From positions 82,893 to 146,892 of the forward strand of contig NZ_JACXXN010000016.1 of NCBI RefSeq assembly GCF_014904695.1: DNA of 64,000 bases. Reading direction: 5' to 3'. The stretch comes from Nostoc sp. MG11 (GTDB taxonomy: Bacteria; Cyanobacteriota; Cyanobacteriia; Cyanobacteriales; Nostocaceae). Shown here piece after piece: positions 31,853-41,603 of this stretch (within the stretch, counting starts at the first letter, position 1; every line of letters begins with the position of its first letter). The translations under genes and the position numbers were made by a program. Below the pieces are notes generated by a model, which did not search any database, had not been told where the DNA came from, and worked only from the letters and a program-made list of their open reading frames with translations.

Positions 31853-34384
31853 TCACGTCAAAATTGCCCCACCCATCAATCTCTCATACCGATACTTCAA
31901 CTCTTCTTTCATCAAATACCAACGCTCTAAGGTTGCATCTATCTCTATTACCTTCTCCGCTGCTTGTCGCGCTAAAAGTAACACTTCCTCATCTTCAACT
32001 AAACTTGCCAAGGTAAAATCTGGCACTCCCGATTGACGAGTTCCCAACACTTGTCCAGGGCCGCGAAAACGCATATCCATCTCAGAAATGAAAAAGCCAT
32101 CTTGAGATTGTTCCAATACCTTCAGCCTTTGTTGAGCGTCGGGACTTCTAGAACTGCTCATCAACAAACAGTAAGACTGAGCCGCACCACGACCGACACG
32201 CCCCCGCAGTTGGTGCAATTGTGATAAGCCAAATCGCTCCGCATTTTCAATGAGCATAACTGTTGCATTAGGTACGTCTACACCCACTTCAACAACAGTA
32301 GTCGAAACCAGAACTTGCGTCTGATTGTCGCGGAATTTGGTAATTGCATCATCCTTCTCAGATGAACTCATGCGACCATGCAACAGCCCCACTTGAAAGT
32401 CGGGAAAAACGCTTTCTTGTAACTTTTGATGCTCATCCACTGCTGATCGCAAATCTAATTTTTCTGATTCTTCCACCAGTGGTAAAATCACATAAACTTG
32501 CCTTCCTTGAACAATTTCTCGGCGGATCAAGTCATAAGCATGGGTGCGTTCTTGACCTGATAGCACTGTTGTCTGAATCTTTTGTCTTCCTGGTGGTAAC
32601 TCATCAATTTGGCTCACATCCAAATCCCCGTGTATCGTTAGTGCCAGCGTTCGGGGAATGGGAGTGGCTGTCATAGTTAATACATGGGGTTGCTCACCTT
32701 TTTGCTGCAACCGCGCCCGCTGTTCCACCCCAAAGCGATGCTGCTCATCAATCACCACCAAACCCAATTGGTGGAAGTTGACAGGATCTTGAATCAAGGC
32801 GTGAGTTCCGACTAACAGGGGTAATTCACCTGTTCCTAGCTGGGCGTGAATTTGTCGCCGTTTGCTAATTTTTGTAGAACCAGTCAGTAATTCTACTGGT
32901 AAATGCAACAGGTTAAACCAGCTAACTAACTTGCGGTAATGCTGTTCTGCCAAAACTTCTGTAGGAGCCATTAGCGCCGCTTGATAGCCAGATTGAATCG
33001 CCGCCAAAATAGCCAGCACGGCGACGACAGTTTTACCAGAACCGACATCGCCTTGCACCAGACGATTCATCGGCACGGGTTTTTGTAAGTCGTTGAGGAT
33101 GTCGTTGATGACTCGTTGTTGTGCGCCAGTGAGTTGAAAAGGCAGGATTTCGTGAAATTTCTCTAATAGTTGACCTTTTGGCGCGAGAATAGCACTGGTT
33201 TGAATTGCCCTTGCTTGCTGCTGACGTTGCAGTAAACCGAGTTGCAGATAGAAAAATTCATCAAAGACTAGGCGACGACGAGCTACTTGCAAACTGGCGC
33301 TATCGTTGGGAAAGTGGATATTAGCGATCGCATCTTTCAATTCCATCAAATTATACTTCTGTCGCAAACCACTTGGCAGAGGGTCTTTTAGATGAGACGC
33401 AGCAGGTAAAACAGCTATTACCGCCTGTCGCACCATATTCGCTACTATCCCTTCTGTTAATGTATAAATTGGCACTATTCGCCCAATGTTCAGCGACTCA
33501 ATTGTATCTCCTGGATTTGCTAAAACTTCTAGTTCTGGATTATCCAGCGTCAAGCCGTATTTACTTTCTTTCACCAACCCACACGCCGCCACAATACTAC
33601 CTACTGGGTAGCGACGTTTTAAACTTTCCTGCCAAGCGCGACTACTAAAGCGCGTACCTGCATAAAAACGGCCAACTTTGATTTGACCAGTGTTATCTTT
33701 GAGTATTAATTCTAAAATTGATAATTTCTTATTCTTTGGGCTAGTAAAACAGTTGCAACGCTTCACTGTAGCCACTATTGTTACCGTCTCACCCCCCTGC
33801 AACTCGCGGATATTTACTTGACGTGCATAGTCAATGTAGTCGCGGGGGTAGTAAAAAAGCAGGTCGCGCACGGTGTACAAACCAAGACGCGCCAAATTAT
33901 CAGCTTTTCTGATGCCTATTTCTGGTAAATCACTAAGTTTTTGGTCAATTTTCGGGGCAAGTCTCCGACTCACCTCAGCTATGATTTTAGATTTTGGATT
34001 TTGCGAAAAGTTGTAAGGAGGGTTTCCCTGCGTAGCAAACTTTGCAAGACGGATTTTGGATTTATAATCTATCTCCTGCTCCTCTGCCCCTCTACCCCCC
34101 TGCTCCCCCTCCTCCTGCTGTAGTTGGTACAGATACCTACGAGTTTCTGCTACTAAATGTTGTCTATCTTCCAGTCCCAGATTTGGATAGTTAGCAAATT
34201 GCGCCGCTAGCTCATGCCAACGGCGACGTTCAGTTGCAGCCAAGACTATTGGAAATTTACCAAAAGTTAGGCTGAGAAATTCACTGAAGCGGTATTGTTT
34301 GCCCTGCAAGTCTGTAAAGCCATGTTCTGCCTCTACTGCCAAGGCTTTCTGCCATCTTATCCAGTCTGGTATTTCATTAGTCAT
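31853..34384 (-). CDS. recG: ATP-dependent DNA helicase RecG
   Basis: Remodels stalled replication forks and Holliday junctions. The 843-residue protein is longer than typical RecG (about 690) because of an N-terminal extension common in cyanobacteria. A wedge/OB domain (about 225-330) is followed by helicase motifs: Walker A MNRLVQGDVGSGKTVVAVLA, VVIDEQHRFGVEQRARL, TMTATPIPRTLALT, VSTTVVEVGVDVPNATVMLI and QLHQLRGRVGRG. The C-terminal wedge-associated motif MDMRFRGPGQVLGTRQSG is intact. Residues about 95-145 (EEGEQGGRGAEEQEID and a stretch like GNPPYNFSQNPKSK) derive from dispersed repeats in the extension. The coiled-coil gene lies upstream on the same strand. Confidence 0.95.
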   Translation of the reverse strand: MTNEIPDWIRWQKALAVEAEHGFTDLQGKQYRFSEFLSLTFGKFPIVLAATERRRWHELAAQFANYPNLGLEDRQHLVAETRRYLYQLQQEEGEQGGRGAEEQEIDYKSKIRLAKFATQGNPPYNFSQNPKSKIIAEVSRRLAPKIDQKLSDLPEIGIRKADNLARLGLYTVRDLLFYYPRDYIDYARQVNIRELQGGETVTIVATVKRCNCFTSPKNKKLSILELILKDNTGQIKVGRFYAGTRFSSRAWQESLKRRYPVGSIVAACGLVKESKYGLTLDNPELEVLANPGDTIESLNIGRIVPIYTLTEGIVANMVRQAVIAVLPAASHLKDPLPSGLRQKYNLMELKDAIANIHFPNDSASLQVARRRLVFDEFFYLQLGLLQRQQQARAIQTSAILAPKGQLLEKFHEILPFQLTGAQQRVINDILNDLQKPVPMNRLVQGDVGSGKTVVAVLAILAAIQSGYQAALMAPTEVLAEQHYRKLVSWFNLLHLPVELLTGSTKISKRRQIHAQLGTGELPLLVGTHALIQDPVNFHQLGLVVIDEQHRFGVEQRARLQQKGEQPHVLTMTATPIPRTLALTIHGDLDVSQIDELPPGRQKIQTTVLSGQERTHAYDLIRREIVQGRQVYVILPLVEESEKLDLRSAVDEHQKLQESVFPDFQVGLLHGRMSSSEKDDAITKFRDNQTQVLVSTTVVEVGVDVPNATVMLIENAERFGLSQLHQLRGRVGRGAAQSYCLLMSSSRSPDAQQRLKVLEQSQDGFFISEMDMRFRGPGQVLGTRQSGVPDFTLASLVEDEEVLLLARQAAEKVIEIDATLERWYLMKEELKYRYERLMGGAILT

Positions 34385-34385
34385 T

Positions 34386-34475
34386 GGTCAAAAGTCAAAA
34401 GTCAAGAGTCAAAAGTCAAAAGTCAAAAGTCAAGAGTCAATATTTGGACTATGGACTATGGACTATGGACTATTG
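34386..34475. repeat. Two adjacent tandem heptamer arrays
   Basis: Positions 34386-34440 hold about eight copies of AAAAGTC/AGAGTCA-type units, and 34443-34474 hold four copies of ACTATGG with slight decay. They fill the whole gap between the recG start and the stop of the upstream coiled-coil gene. Confidence 0.85.
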
Positions 34476-34476
34476 A

Positions 34477-35337
34477 TTAATCTTCAAACCAACTAGCACG
34501 CCATGCGGCTTCAGCTTCAGCAATTGATTTTTCACGCTGCCTTTTTTGATACTCTCGTCCTAGCTTGTTTAGCTGACCTAAAATATTGCGGATATGCCTG
34601 CGCTCAGAGGAGAGTGTCGCATCAGCAAATTCAATTTCTCCTAGCCGGAGGTTAATAGCCATGATCTGTGTCAGGCTAGAATCTTCTGATTGCTGCTCAT
34701 TTTCAATTTCAATTACTAAATTTAATAGGTTGGGCGGCCCTGGCATTACCTCGGCAGATGCTTCTGATGCAGCAGCAGCCGCAGCTGCTAAAATTGGTTC
34801 CGGTAATTTTTTAGGTAATATCTCAGCTTTTTGTAATAAAAGATTAGCATTATGCGAAAGATTTTTCAGTATCTCTTGCGTGGCTTCCTCTAAGTTCTGT
34901 TGCCATTCTGCCAGTTCTATGGGGTTAGAAAGGTCAGGAGAAGAAAAGAGGGGGGTAGAGGGGGAGAAAGAAGAATTACTTTCGTCTGCTTCCCCTGCTC
35001 CCACTACTTCCCCTGCTTCCCCTGCTTCCTCATCTGCCTCATCTCCCTTATCTTCCTCACTGTTAATATAAGCGAGTAACTGCTCAGCCGCCTGTTGACT
35101 CAATTTGCGTATAACTTGTTGTAATTGTTGCCGCTGACTTAATGATAAACTCAGGAAGTTTTCAGGATACCCTTGGGTGCAGAGGTGATAACTCGCTAGA
35201 ATTAGCTGTTGCCGTACAGCTTGCCCTAAAGTGGCTAGATAACTAGCATAAGCGTTTTGTAGTTCTACTGCGATCGCGCTGATCGCCTCTTTCAACCCTG
35301 CAATATCCCGCTCAATTCGCTCAATTGCTCTTGCCAT
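34477..35337 (-). CDS. Helical protein of unknown function
   Basis: 286 residues, mainly helix and coiled coil (MARAIERIERDIAGLKEAIS, then QQLQQVIRKLSQQAAEQLL, and a C-terminal LGQLNKLGREYQKRQREKS). An internal acidic low-complexity segment at about 94-130 (EEDKGDEADEEAGEAGEV and on) is encoded by CTTCCCCTGC-type repeats. An Ala run (ILAAAAAAASEASAE) follows near 180. The ATG at 35337 has GAGAAG upstream. I do not recognise a characterised family; it looks like a conserved cyanobacterial protein. It sits between tsf and recG on the same strand. Confidence 0.7.
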   Translation of the reverse strand: MARAIERIERDIAGLKEAISAIAVELQNAYASYLATLGQAVRQQLILASYHLCTQGYPENFLSLSLSQRQQLQQVIRKLSQQAAEQLLAYINSEEDKGDEADEEAGEAGEVVGAGEADESNSSFSPSTPLFSSPDLSNPIELAEWQQNLEEATQEILKNLSHNANLLLQKAEILPKKLPEPILAAAAAAASEASAEVMPGPPNLLNLVIEIENEQQSEDSSLTQIMAINLRLGEIEFADATLSSERRHIRNILGQLNKLGREYQKRQREKSIAEAEAAWRASWFED

Positions 35338-35479
35338 ATCTTCTCGTTGTTGTCCAGATGAACCATTACATGGTACAAATGTACGAATTTATTACGAAGT
35401 AATCATCCAGAGATTTTTAGATTTTAGATACAAGATATTAAATATTAATCACCTCTAGCATACTTAGTACTAATAAAAT

Positions 35480-35507
35480 ACAGGTCAGCGTAATTTGCCT
35501 GACCTGT
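35480..35507 (-). terminator. Terminator after tsf
   Basis: ACAGGTCAG and CTGACCTGT form a perfect 9-bp stem with a 10-base loop, followed on the minus strand by ATTTTATT, 69 bases beyond the tsf stop. Confidence 0.75.
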
Positions 35508-35575
35508 GCTTAAAAAAGTCACTAGTCATTTAAACTAAGGACTAATGACTAATGACAAATAACTAATGACCAAAA

Positions 35576-36520
35576 TTACTTAGTACCCATTTGTGCAGCA
35601 ACTTCCTCAGCAAAGTTACTTTCTTGCTTTTCGATACCTTCGCCTAGAATGTAACGGACAAAGCGATGCACCTGGATGTCTTCGCCTAATTGAGCCTTCA
35701 CTTGCTTCACTAAGTCTTCTACAGAAATACTTTGATCGCGAATGTAAGGCTGATCCAGCAAAGTCAATTCTTTCAGGCGTTTTTCAATCCGTCCTAGAAC
35801 AATCTTTTCTTTGATGTTCTGTGGCTTGTTCGCCAAATCATCCCGCCCCATTTCAATATCTTTTTCTCTTTGAGCAACTTCAGCGGGGATTTGGTCTACG
35901 TTCACATACTCGACATTCGGGCAAGCCGCAACTTGCATAGCGGTATTTCGTGCCAAGGATTGGAACTCTTCTTTGCCAGCTACGGACTCAGTTTTGGAGT
36001 TTAGTTCAACTAACACACCAACTCTACCGCCAGTGTGAATGTAGCTGTCTACTCTACCTTGTGTGCCTTCTGGTAGAGCATAATTAATAAAGCGACGCAC
36101 TTGGATGTTTTCACCCAGCGTAGCAATAGTTTGCTTAATGAATTCCTCTACAGTCACATTTTCATCTTCAATATAGGGTTGAGCCAATAAAGATTCAACA
36201 CTATCAGCACTTGCTGCTTGCTTGGCTAGGTTCTTAACTAGAGCTTTAAAAGCTTCGTTACGAGCAACAAAATCAGTTTGGCAGTTGACTTCTATGAGTA
36301 CACCCACCCGGCCACCAGGCTGAATATAGGTGTCTACTAAACCTTCTGCTGCAATGCGATCGCTTTTTTTACCCGCCGAAGCGATGCCTTTTTTTCTTAA
36401 CCAGTCGGCGGCTTGTTCTATGTCGCCATCAGTTTCTTTCAGCGCTTTCTTGCAGTCCATCATGCCTGCACCAGTTTTTTGGCGTAGCTCTTGGACGAGT
36501 TTTGCAGATATTTCCGCCAT
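35576..36520 (-). CDS. tsf: Translation elongation factor Ts
   Basis: Nucleotide exchange factor for EF-Tu. The 314-residue protein starts [20 protein letters not shown] with MDCKKALKE, the standard N-terminal domain, and contains [10 protein letters not shown], the EF-Tu-contact motif. The core is visibly duplicated: [19 protein letters not shown] parallels [19 protein letters not shown], and [17 protein letters not shown] parallels [17 protein letters not shown]. It is longer than the shorter EF-Ts of many cyanobacteria. It follows rpsB on the same strand, the classic rpsB-tsf order. Confidence 0.97.
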   Translation of the reverse strand: MAEISAKLVQELRQKTGAGMMDCKKALKETDGDIEQAADWLRKKGIASAGKKSDRIAAEGLVDTYIQPGGRVGVLIEVNCQTDFVARNEAFKALVKNLAKQAASADSVESLLAQPYIEDENVTVEEFIKQTIATLGENIQVRRFINYALPEGTQGRVDSYIHTGGRVGVLVELNSKTESVAGKEEFQSLARNTAMQVAACPNVEYVNVDQIPAEVAQREKDIEMGRDDLANKPQNIKEKIVLGRIEKRLKELTLLDQPYIRDQSISVEDLVKQVKAQLGEDIQVHRFVRYILGEGIEKQESNFAEEVAAQMGTK

Positions 36521-36717
36521 GTTGCCTCAATTCCTAACTTGACCTCGAGTTGTAATCGCTCACAAACAAATATAAGTCCTGAGTTCTGCGTCCTGAGTCC
36601 TGAGTATTTAGTTATCAGTTCTTTATTCAAAACTTACAACTTCTAACTTAAAAATCAGGACTAAGAACTATCCAAACTGCTGAGTATTTCTATCTTACTC
36701 AGCACTCAGCACTATTA

Positions 36718-37503
36718 TTATTCTTCGTCGGGAATCACGGTGTCAGTATACTCGGTTTCGTCGTAGTCTTCGTCATACTCGCCACCGTCGTAATCTTCGT
36801 AATCCTCTTCTGCATCCAGTTGACCGTGACGACCTTCATAAATAGCGTCTGCCAATTTTCCTACTATCAGCTTAATCGACCTGATAGCGTCGTCGTTTGC
36901 CGGGATGGGTATATCTACTACATCCGGGTCACAGTTTGTATCCAACATAGAAACAATGGGAATATTCAGTTTTTGACATTCCTGAACTGCGTTATACTCC
37001 CGCCGTTGGTCTACAATCACGACGATATCGGGCACTTTCCGCATTGTTTTAATGCCGCCCAAGTATTTCTGAAGCTTCGCCATTTCCCGACGCAGCATTG
37101 AGGCTTCTTTTTTCGGCAATAGATCTAGGGCCCCAGTTTCTTCCCGACGTTCCAAATCTTTCAGGCGGTCTACCCGTGTTTTAATGGTTGTCCAATTGGT
37201 CAGCATTCCACCTAACCAACGCTGGTTAATGTAGTGGGAACCACAACGGCTAGCTTCTTGGGCAATGATTCCGGCTGCTTGCCGCTTAGTGCCGACAAAA
37301 AGAAACTTCTTGCCTTGCTCAGCGTGCGATCGCATGTAGTTATAAGCATTGTCCATCAACTGGGCTGTCTGCACCAAGTCAATGATATGTACACCATTGC
37401 GGGAGGTGTATATGTAAGGAGACATTTTCGGGTTCCAACGTCGGGTTTGATGCCCAAAGTGAACCCCAGACTCCATCATTTGAGCCAATGAAACGACTGG
37501 CAT
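36718..37503 (-). CDS. rpsB: 30S ribosomal protein S2
   Basis: 261 residues from the ATG at 37503, chosen over an upstream in-frame start at 37566 because [20 protein letters not shown] is the family start and TAGGAG lies about 8 bases upstream. Family motifs: [51 protein letters not shown] and [15 protein letters not shown] very acidic tail of about 35 residues ([18 protein letters not shown] and on) is typical of cyanobacterial S2. tsf lies about 200 bases downstream; the gap carries TCCTGAG tandem units at about 36572-36604. Confidence 0.97.
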   Translation of the reverse strand: MPVVSLAQMMESGVHFGHQTRRWNPKMSPYIYTSRNGVHIIDLVQTAQLMDNAYNYMRSHAEQGKKFLFVGTKRQAAGIIAQEASRCGSHYINQRWLGGMLTNWTTIKTRVDRLKDLERREETGALDLLPKKEASMLRREMAKLQKYLGGIKTMRKVPDIVVIVDQRREYNAVQECQKLNIPIVSMLDTNCDPDVVDIPIPANDDAIRSIKLIVGKLADAIYEGRHGQLDAEEDYEDYDGGEYDEDYDETEYTDTVIPDEE

Positions 37504-37720
37504 ATATTTTTGAACTCCTATTCGGGTTAAACCTCCACCCAGGTGTAGTCTCCAACTAGGAAACACCCGAATTCCTGGATGTGCGAGATTAGTTAACCAT
37601 ACTAGGCTAGCATATTTGAGATAGTTCTGACTTGAAAAAGTGCTGAGTAAAGAAGTACTGAGTAATGAGTCAAGAGTTATTAGTCAATTGTAATTTTTCT
37701 TCCCCTGCTCCCCTTGCTCC

Positions 37721-38680
37721 TCACTTCATCTGTGCATAAGCCTCATACACGCCCTTGACGTTGTACCAGTTGAGGAAAATTCTGGCAATTTCTAAAGCTA
37801 ACTGAGGTTTACCTAAATGAATTAGCCATCGTAAAAATGGGGCCATCGTCCTTTCATTAAGTACGCCATTGAGTGACAGAATGCCCCAAAGTAAGCGATG
37901 CAACCAAGTCATTTGAATCATCATCCGTACTTCCCACGTAGGATGCTTGTGATAAAACAAAACTCCCATACGTCCGCGTTGAATTTCTTGGTCAATCAAA
38001 CGGGGAATTTGCTCTAAATTAAATGGTGGATGCCAGTGATAGCCAACGGCTGCTGGACATTTAATTAGTATTAAACCTAGTTCTTTAAGCCTGACACCTA
38101 ATTCTAAATCTTCCCAGCCGTAGAGTTGAAATATGGTATCAAAAAGTCCAGCTTTTTCTAGCCAATGTTTAGGAATCGCTACATTTCCTGTCGCAAAAAA
38201 AGCTGCGGAAAAATCTGTTATTTTATAAGGCTCGCCAGTGGGGTCATCGAAATTGCAAGTATTAATAACTGCACCGTATGTGAAAAAGCGATCGCTTCCT
38301 AATTTCTCTTTTCCCTGCATTAATGCATCTGCATGAGCTTGCAGAAAATTCGACAGCACCACTAAATCACTATCAATAAAGATAATTGTGTCTCCCAGCG
38401 CTTGTTTTACCCCTAAATTTCGAGCCGCAGCTGGCCCGGCGTGGTCTTGCTCAAACCATCGCACATGGGGAAATTCTTCTTTGTGTGCTGCCAGCCACTC
38501 CAACGTACCATCAGTAGAACCATCATCTACCAAGACAATTTCGTACTTGGTAACTGAACTTACAGCACTCAACTCCTGCACCTCCAAGGCACGCAGGCAC
38601 TTTGACAAAATCGGCTGGCGATTGTAAGTCGGTATCACAACGCTGAAAAACACAGTCTCACCCACAACACTGTTATCCAT
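37721..38680 (-). CDS. Family 2 glycosyltransferase
   Basis: 319 residues. The GT-A nucleotide-sugar domain shows FSVVIPTYNRQPILSKCL, the first Asp motif IVLVDDGSTDGTLEWLA, the DXD-like FIDSDLVVLSNFL and an acceptor-side WEDLELGVRLKELG. The C-terminal 70 residues contain a semi-hydrophobic helix (MIQMTWLHRLLWGILSL) suggesting membrane attachment. It transfers a sugar from a nucleotide donor to an unknown acceptor, probably a polysaccharide or glycolipid. It stands alone downstream of rpsB. Confidence 0.88.
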   Translation of the reverse strand: MDNSVVGETVFFSVVIPTYNRQPILSKCLRALEVQELSAVSSVTKYEIVLVDDGSTDGTLEWLAAHKEEFPHVRWFEQDHAGPAAARNLGVKQALGDTIIFIDSDLVVLSNFLQAHADALMQGKEKLGSDRFFTYGAVINTCNFDDPTGEPYKITDFSAAFFATGNVAIPKHWLEKAGLFDTIFQLYGWEDLELGVRLKELGLILIKCPAAVGYHWHPPFNLEQIPRLIDQEIQRGRMGVLFYHKHPTWEVRMMIQMTWLHRLLWGILSLNGVLNERTMAPFLRWLIHLGKPQLALEIARIFLNWYNVKGVYEAYAQMK

Positions 38681-39131
38681 CTCCAGGATAGGACAGCTGT
38701 GACACCGACGCTGTTCCTTACCTGATTTTGTTTATGGATATGGCAGGCTCAGAAATACCACAAAATTTGCTGAAATTACGTCTTAAACATATAGATATAT
38801 ATTCAAAATAAAAGCAGTATTTGTACTGCAAAAAGTATATTTTTTCATCAAAAATAATTATTAATAAATTTCAATTAATCAATACATAACCTGATGTTAA
38901 TGGTTTTTACCTAAATTAATACAAACTTGATCATTTTTATACGTATGAGCAGCATCAGCCAGTTTTAACTTGATATTAACTGCGGGTTATTGGCTGTTAA
39001 AAGTGAAGGAAAACTCAATAAATATTTGAGCAATTTATGTAAATCTATAGAGTTTTTCTTTACTCGATTGCTCGTGTCATCAAGAAATGATCTCAACAGC
39101 AATTTTGTAACCCTTAAACGGAGAGCACAGA
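38681..39131. other. AT-rich spacer upstream of phoX
   Basis: Roughly 450 bases, strongly AT-rich, without a convincing ORF. The phoX promoter should be here. I looked for tandem CTTAACCT-like Pho boxes and saw none clear. GGAG precedes the phoX ATG by 8 bases. Confidence 0.45.
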
Positions 39132-41345
39132 ATGAAAGGTTCGCTTCACCCCAAGAACAATCAGACGATCAACCCATCCGGTAACGAGTCAATTCGTGAT
39201 GTGATTGAGCGCGTTAGTATGAAGCGCCGGCGTTTCATATTGACGGCTGTAGGTACCTCAGTGCTTACTGTTCTAGGCGATGTTTCTATCAGTGGCTTTC
39301 TTCAAAGTGTCGAGGCAACTCCGATTCCAGAGGGAACCGGATTTGGTGGCATTGGTTTCAAGAGCATCCCGCCAAATCTGAACAACCCAGCCACAGGACT
39401 CCTCGAAAAGGATCTTGTTAGTGTTCCTGCTGGTTATAAAGCCGAAGTACTGATTGCTTGGGGTGATCCGATTATGCCTGGTGCGCCGGACTGGCTATCA
39501 AATGCCTCGCAGAATGCTGCGGCCCAGGAAAAGCAGTTTGGTATGCACGCGGATGGTATGTATTACTTCCCCCTCCCACAAGAGCGTTTTATTGGCCAGA
39601 CGTTAAGTTCATTAAGAAGGTCAGCAAGGAGTTTTTTAAACCAGCCACTCAATCGCGGGTTGCTGTGCGTGAACCATGAATATACTCAAGAAGAGATTCT
39701 TCATCCTGACGGTCTGACCTTCACTCCAGCAACAGAAACTACACCCGCAGTTGGGCAACCCGGCTCGAAAGTCACGATTGAAAAGGTACGCAAGTCTCAA
39801 GCTGCTCACGGCGTTTCTGTTGTAGAGATATTCAAGAATGGCAATAGCTGGAGCTTCAATCGCAATTCGTCTTATGGTCGCCGCATCACCGGCAATACCG
39901 AAATTCGAGTTTCGGGGCCTGCCGCAGGTAACGCGCTGTTGAAATCAAAGAAGTTTTCAATCACGCCGAGTGGCTCTGTTGACACCGGGACGCTAAACGA
40001 TGGCCATACCGCATACGGTACGCTCAATAACTGCGCTAACGGTCATACACCTTGGGGCACTTACCTAACCTGTGAAGAGAACTGGAACGGCTACTTTGCT
40101 AACCCTACGGAAGATGTAGTTTCAATTCCAGGGATCGAAAAGTCTGAGATCTTGGCAGGACAGAATCGGTATGGCGTTTCAACATCAGGGTTCGGCTATC
40201 GCTGGCATGAAGTTGATCCACGTTTCGATGCCAGCACAAATCCGCTCGAACCCCATTTGTTCGGCTGGGTGGTTGAGATTGATCCATATAATCCACAAAG
40301 TAAACCCGTAAAGCGCACAGCACTGGGCAGATTCAAGCATGAGAGTGCTCAGTACGTTGTTGATGACAACTACTATGTTGCTTTCTACATGGGCGATGAC
40401 GAGCGCAATGAATACATCTACAAGTTCGTTTGCGCCAAACCTTTAAATCCGCAAAATCGTGATGCTAACCGCGACTTGCTCGACAACGGTATTCTTTACG
40501 TCGCCAAGTTCAAGGACAATGGTACTGGCGAGTGGCTTCCTTTAGTCTACGGACAGCGTGGTCTAACACCCGAAAACGGTTTCAGAAGCCAAGCTGAAGT
40601 GCTTGTCAAGACACGACAGGCTGCTGATCGAGTTGGTGCGACAATGATGGATCGCCCAGAGTGGACTGCGGTGCGTCCTCGGATTGGCGGATTTAGAGAG
40701 ATTGAGGTCTATTGCACATTGACAAACAATAGTCGTCGCGGAACAGAGCCAGTTTCCTCAAACAATCCAGATGGTACTACAGGCGCGGCTACTGCACGTC
40801 CTCCTGTCGATGCTGCTAACCCACGTCCTGATAACCGTTATGGTCACATTGTTCGCTGGCGTGAGGATGGGCGCAGCGTCAAAGCTACTACCTTCAGATG
40901 GGATATTTTCGTTGAGTGTGGCGATAAATCTAACTCCGAACCAAATCTTGTCGGTAACATAAAAGGCGACGACTTCGGAGCACCGGATGGTCTTTGGTTC
41001 GACGACTTCGGCCGCCTCTGGATTCAAACTGACCAGGCAGGTGATGGTCTTGGCGATTGGATAAACATTGGTAGCAACGTGATGATGTGTGCTGACCCCA
41101 ATACTAAACAGATTAGACGCTTCTTGACCAGCCCAACAAACTGTGAGGTAACTGGCGTAGTCACCACACCTGACGGCAAAGCGATGTTTATTAATATCCA
41201 GCACCCAGGTGATGGTTCGCAACCCGCGAATCCTACGGAATTTAGTAACTGGCCACACAGTCAAGGTTATGGCCCATCTGGACGTCCGCGTTCTTCAACA
41301 GTTGTGATCACACGCAATGATGGTGGTATCATCGGTGGACTTTAA
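39132..41345 (+). CDS. PhoX-type (DUF839) extracellular phosphatase
   Basis: 737 residues. A Tat-type signal lies at about 30-60 (SMKRRRFILTAVGTSVLTVL), consistent with folded, cofactor-loaded export. The body has PhoX-family signatures: LLCVNHEYTQEEIL, GTYLTCEENWNGYF, GRFKHESAQYVVDDNYYVAF, YMGDDERNEYIYKFV, and DGLWFDDFGRLWIQTDQAG near the end. PhoX enzymes are Ca/Fe-dependent phosphomonoesterases induced by phosphate shortage. The gene is noticeably richer in G/C-ending codons than its neighbours, which hints at horizontal acquisition. It is grouped with a PhoA-type enzyme 3 kb downstream. Confidence 0.9.
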   Translation: MKGSLHPKNNQTINPSGNESIRDVIERVSMKRRRFILTAVGTSVLTVLGDVSISGFLQSVEATPIPEGTGFGGIGFKSIPPNLNNPATGLLEKDLVSVPAGYKAEVLIAWGDPIMPGAPDWLSNASQNAAAQEKQFGMHADGMYYFPLPQERFIGQTLSSLRRSARSFLNQPLNRGLLCVNHEYTQEEILHPDGLTFTPATETTPAVGQPGSKVTIEKVRKSQAAHGVSVVEIFKNGNSWSFNRNSSYGRRITGNTEIRVSGPAAGNALLKSKKFSITPSGSVDTGTLNDGHTAYGTLNNCANGHTPWGTYLTCEENWNGYFANPTEDVVSIPGIEKSEILAGQNRYGVSTSGFGYRWHEVDPRFDASTNPLEPHLFGWVVEIDPYNPQSKPVKRTALGRFKHESAQYVVDDNYYVAFYMGDDERNEYIYKFVCAKPLNPQNRDANRDLLDNGILYVAKFKDNGTGEWLPLVYGQRGLTPENGFRSQAEVLVKTRQAADRVGATMMDRPEWTAVRPRIGGFREIEVYCTLTNNSRRGTEPVSSNNPDGTTGAATARPPVDAANPRPDNRYGHIVRWREDGRSVKATTFRWDIFVECGDKSNSEPNLVGNIKGDDFGAPDGLWFDDFGRLWIQTDQAGDGLGDWINIGSNVMMCADPNTKQIRRFLTSPTNCEVTGVVTTPDGKAMFINIQHPGDGSQPANPTEFSNWPHSQGYGPSGRPRSSTVVITRNDGGIIGGL

Positions 41346-41462
41346 ATGTTGATTAGCTAATTTAAAAATGTTCTTCTGTAAAGATAATAGGAGCAAATTT
41401 ATTTAGCGATCGCACTTCCACCAGTCAAGTATCTTAAAGACTTTTATTGGTTAAAAATAACT

Positions 41463-41510
41463 AATCGCCTTAATCCTTAAACTGTAATACAGGCAGGGGT
41501 AAGGCGATTT
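41463..41510 (+). terminator. Long-loop hairpin after phoX
   Basis: AATCGCCTTA and TAAGGCGATT form a 10-bp stem with a 28-base loop, followed by TTGTT. It may be the first of two stops between the convergent genes. Confidence 0.5.
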
Positions 41511-41540
41511 TGTTAATTGCGTCGGTGTATACAAAAAATA

Positions 41541-41571
41541 AAATCCTCACTGTTGAGGTAAGGATTTTTTT
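41541..41571. terminator. Bidirectional terminator between phoX and PEP-CTERM gene
   Basis: AAATCCT pairs with AGGATTT around an internal CCTCA/TGAGG hairpin. A-rich sequence lies on the left and a T7 run on the right, so it can terminate in both directions. Confidence 0.75.
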
Positions 41572-41603
41572 ATCAAGATTTTTATTCGAGGTGTACTACT
41601 TAG

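Noticed and set aside
34386..34475. Possible CRISPR-like array
   Set aside because: The units are seven bases with no spacers and no cas genes nearby; it is a tandem heptamer array.
40758..41264. 168-codon minus-strand ORF
   Set aside because: A shadow frame of phoX; the plus strand has continuous family motifs throughout.
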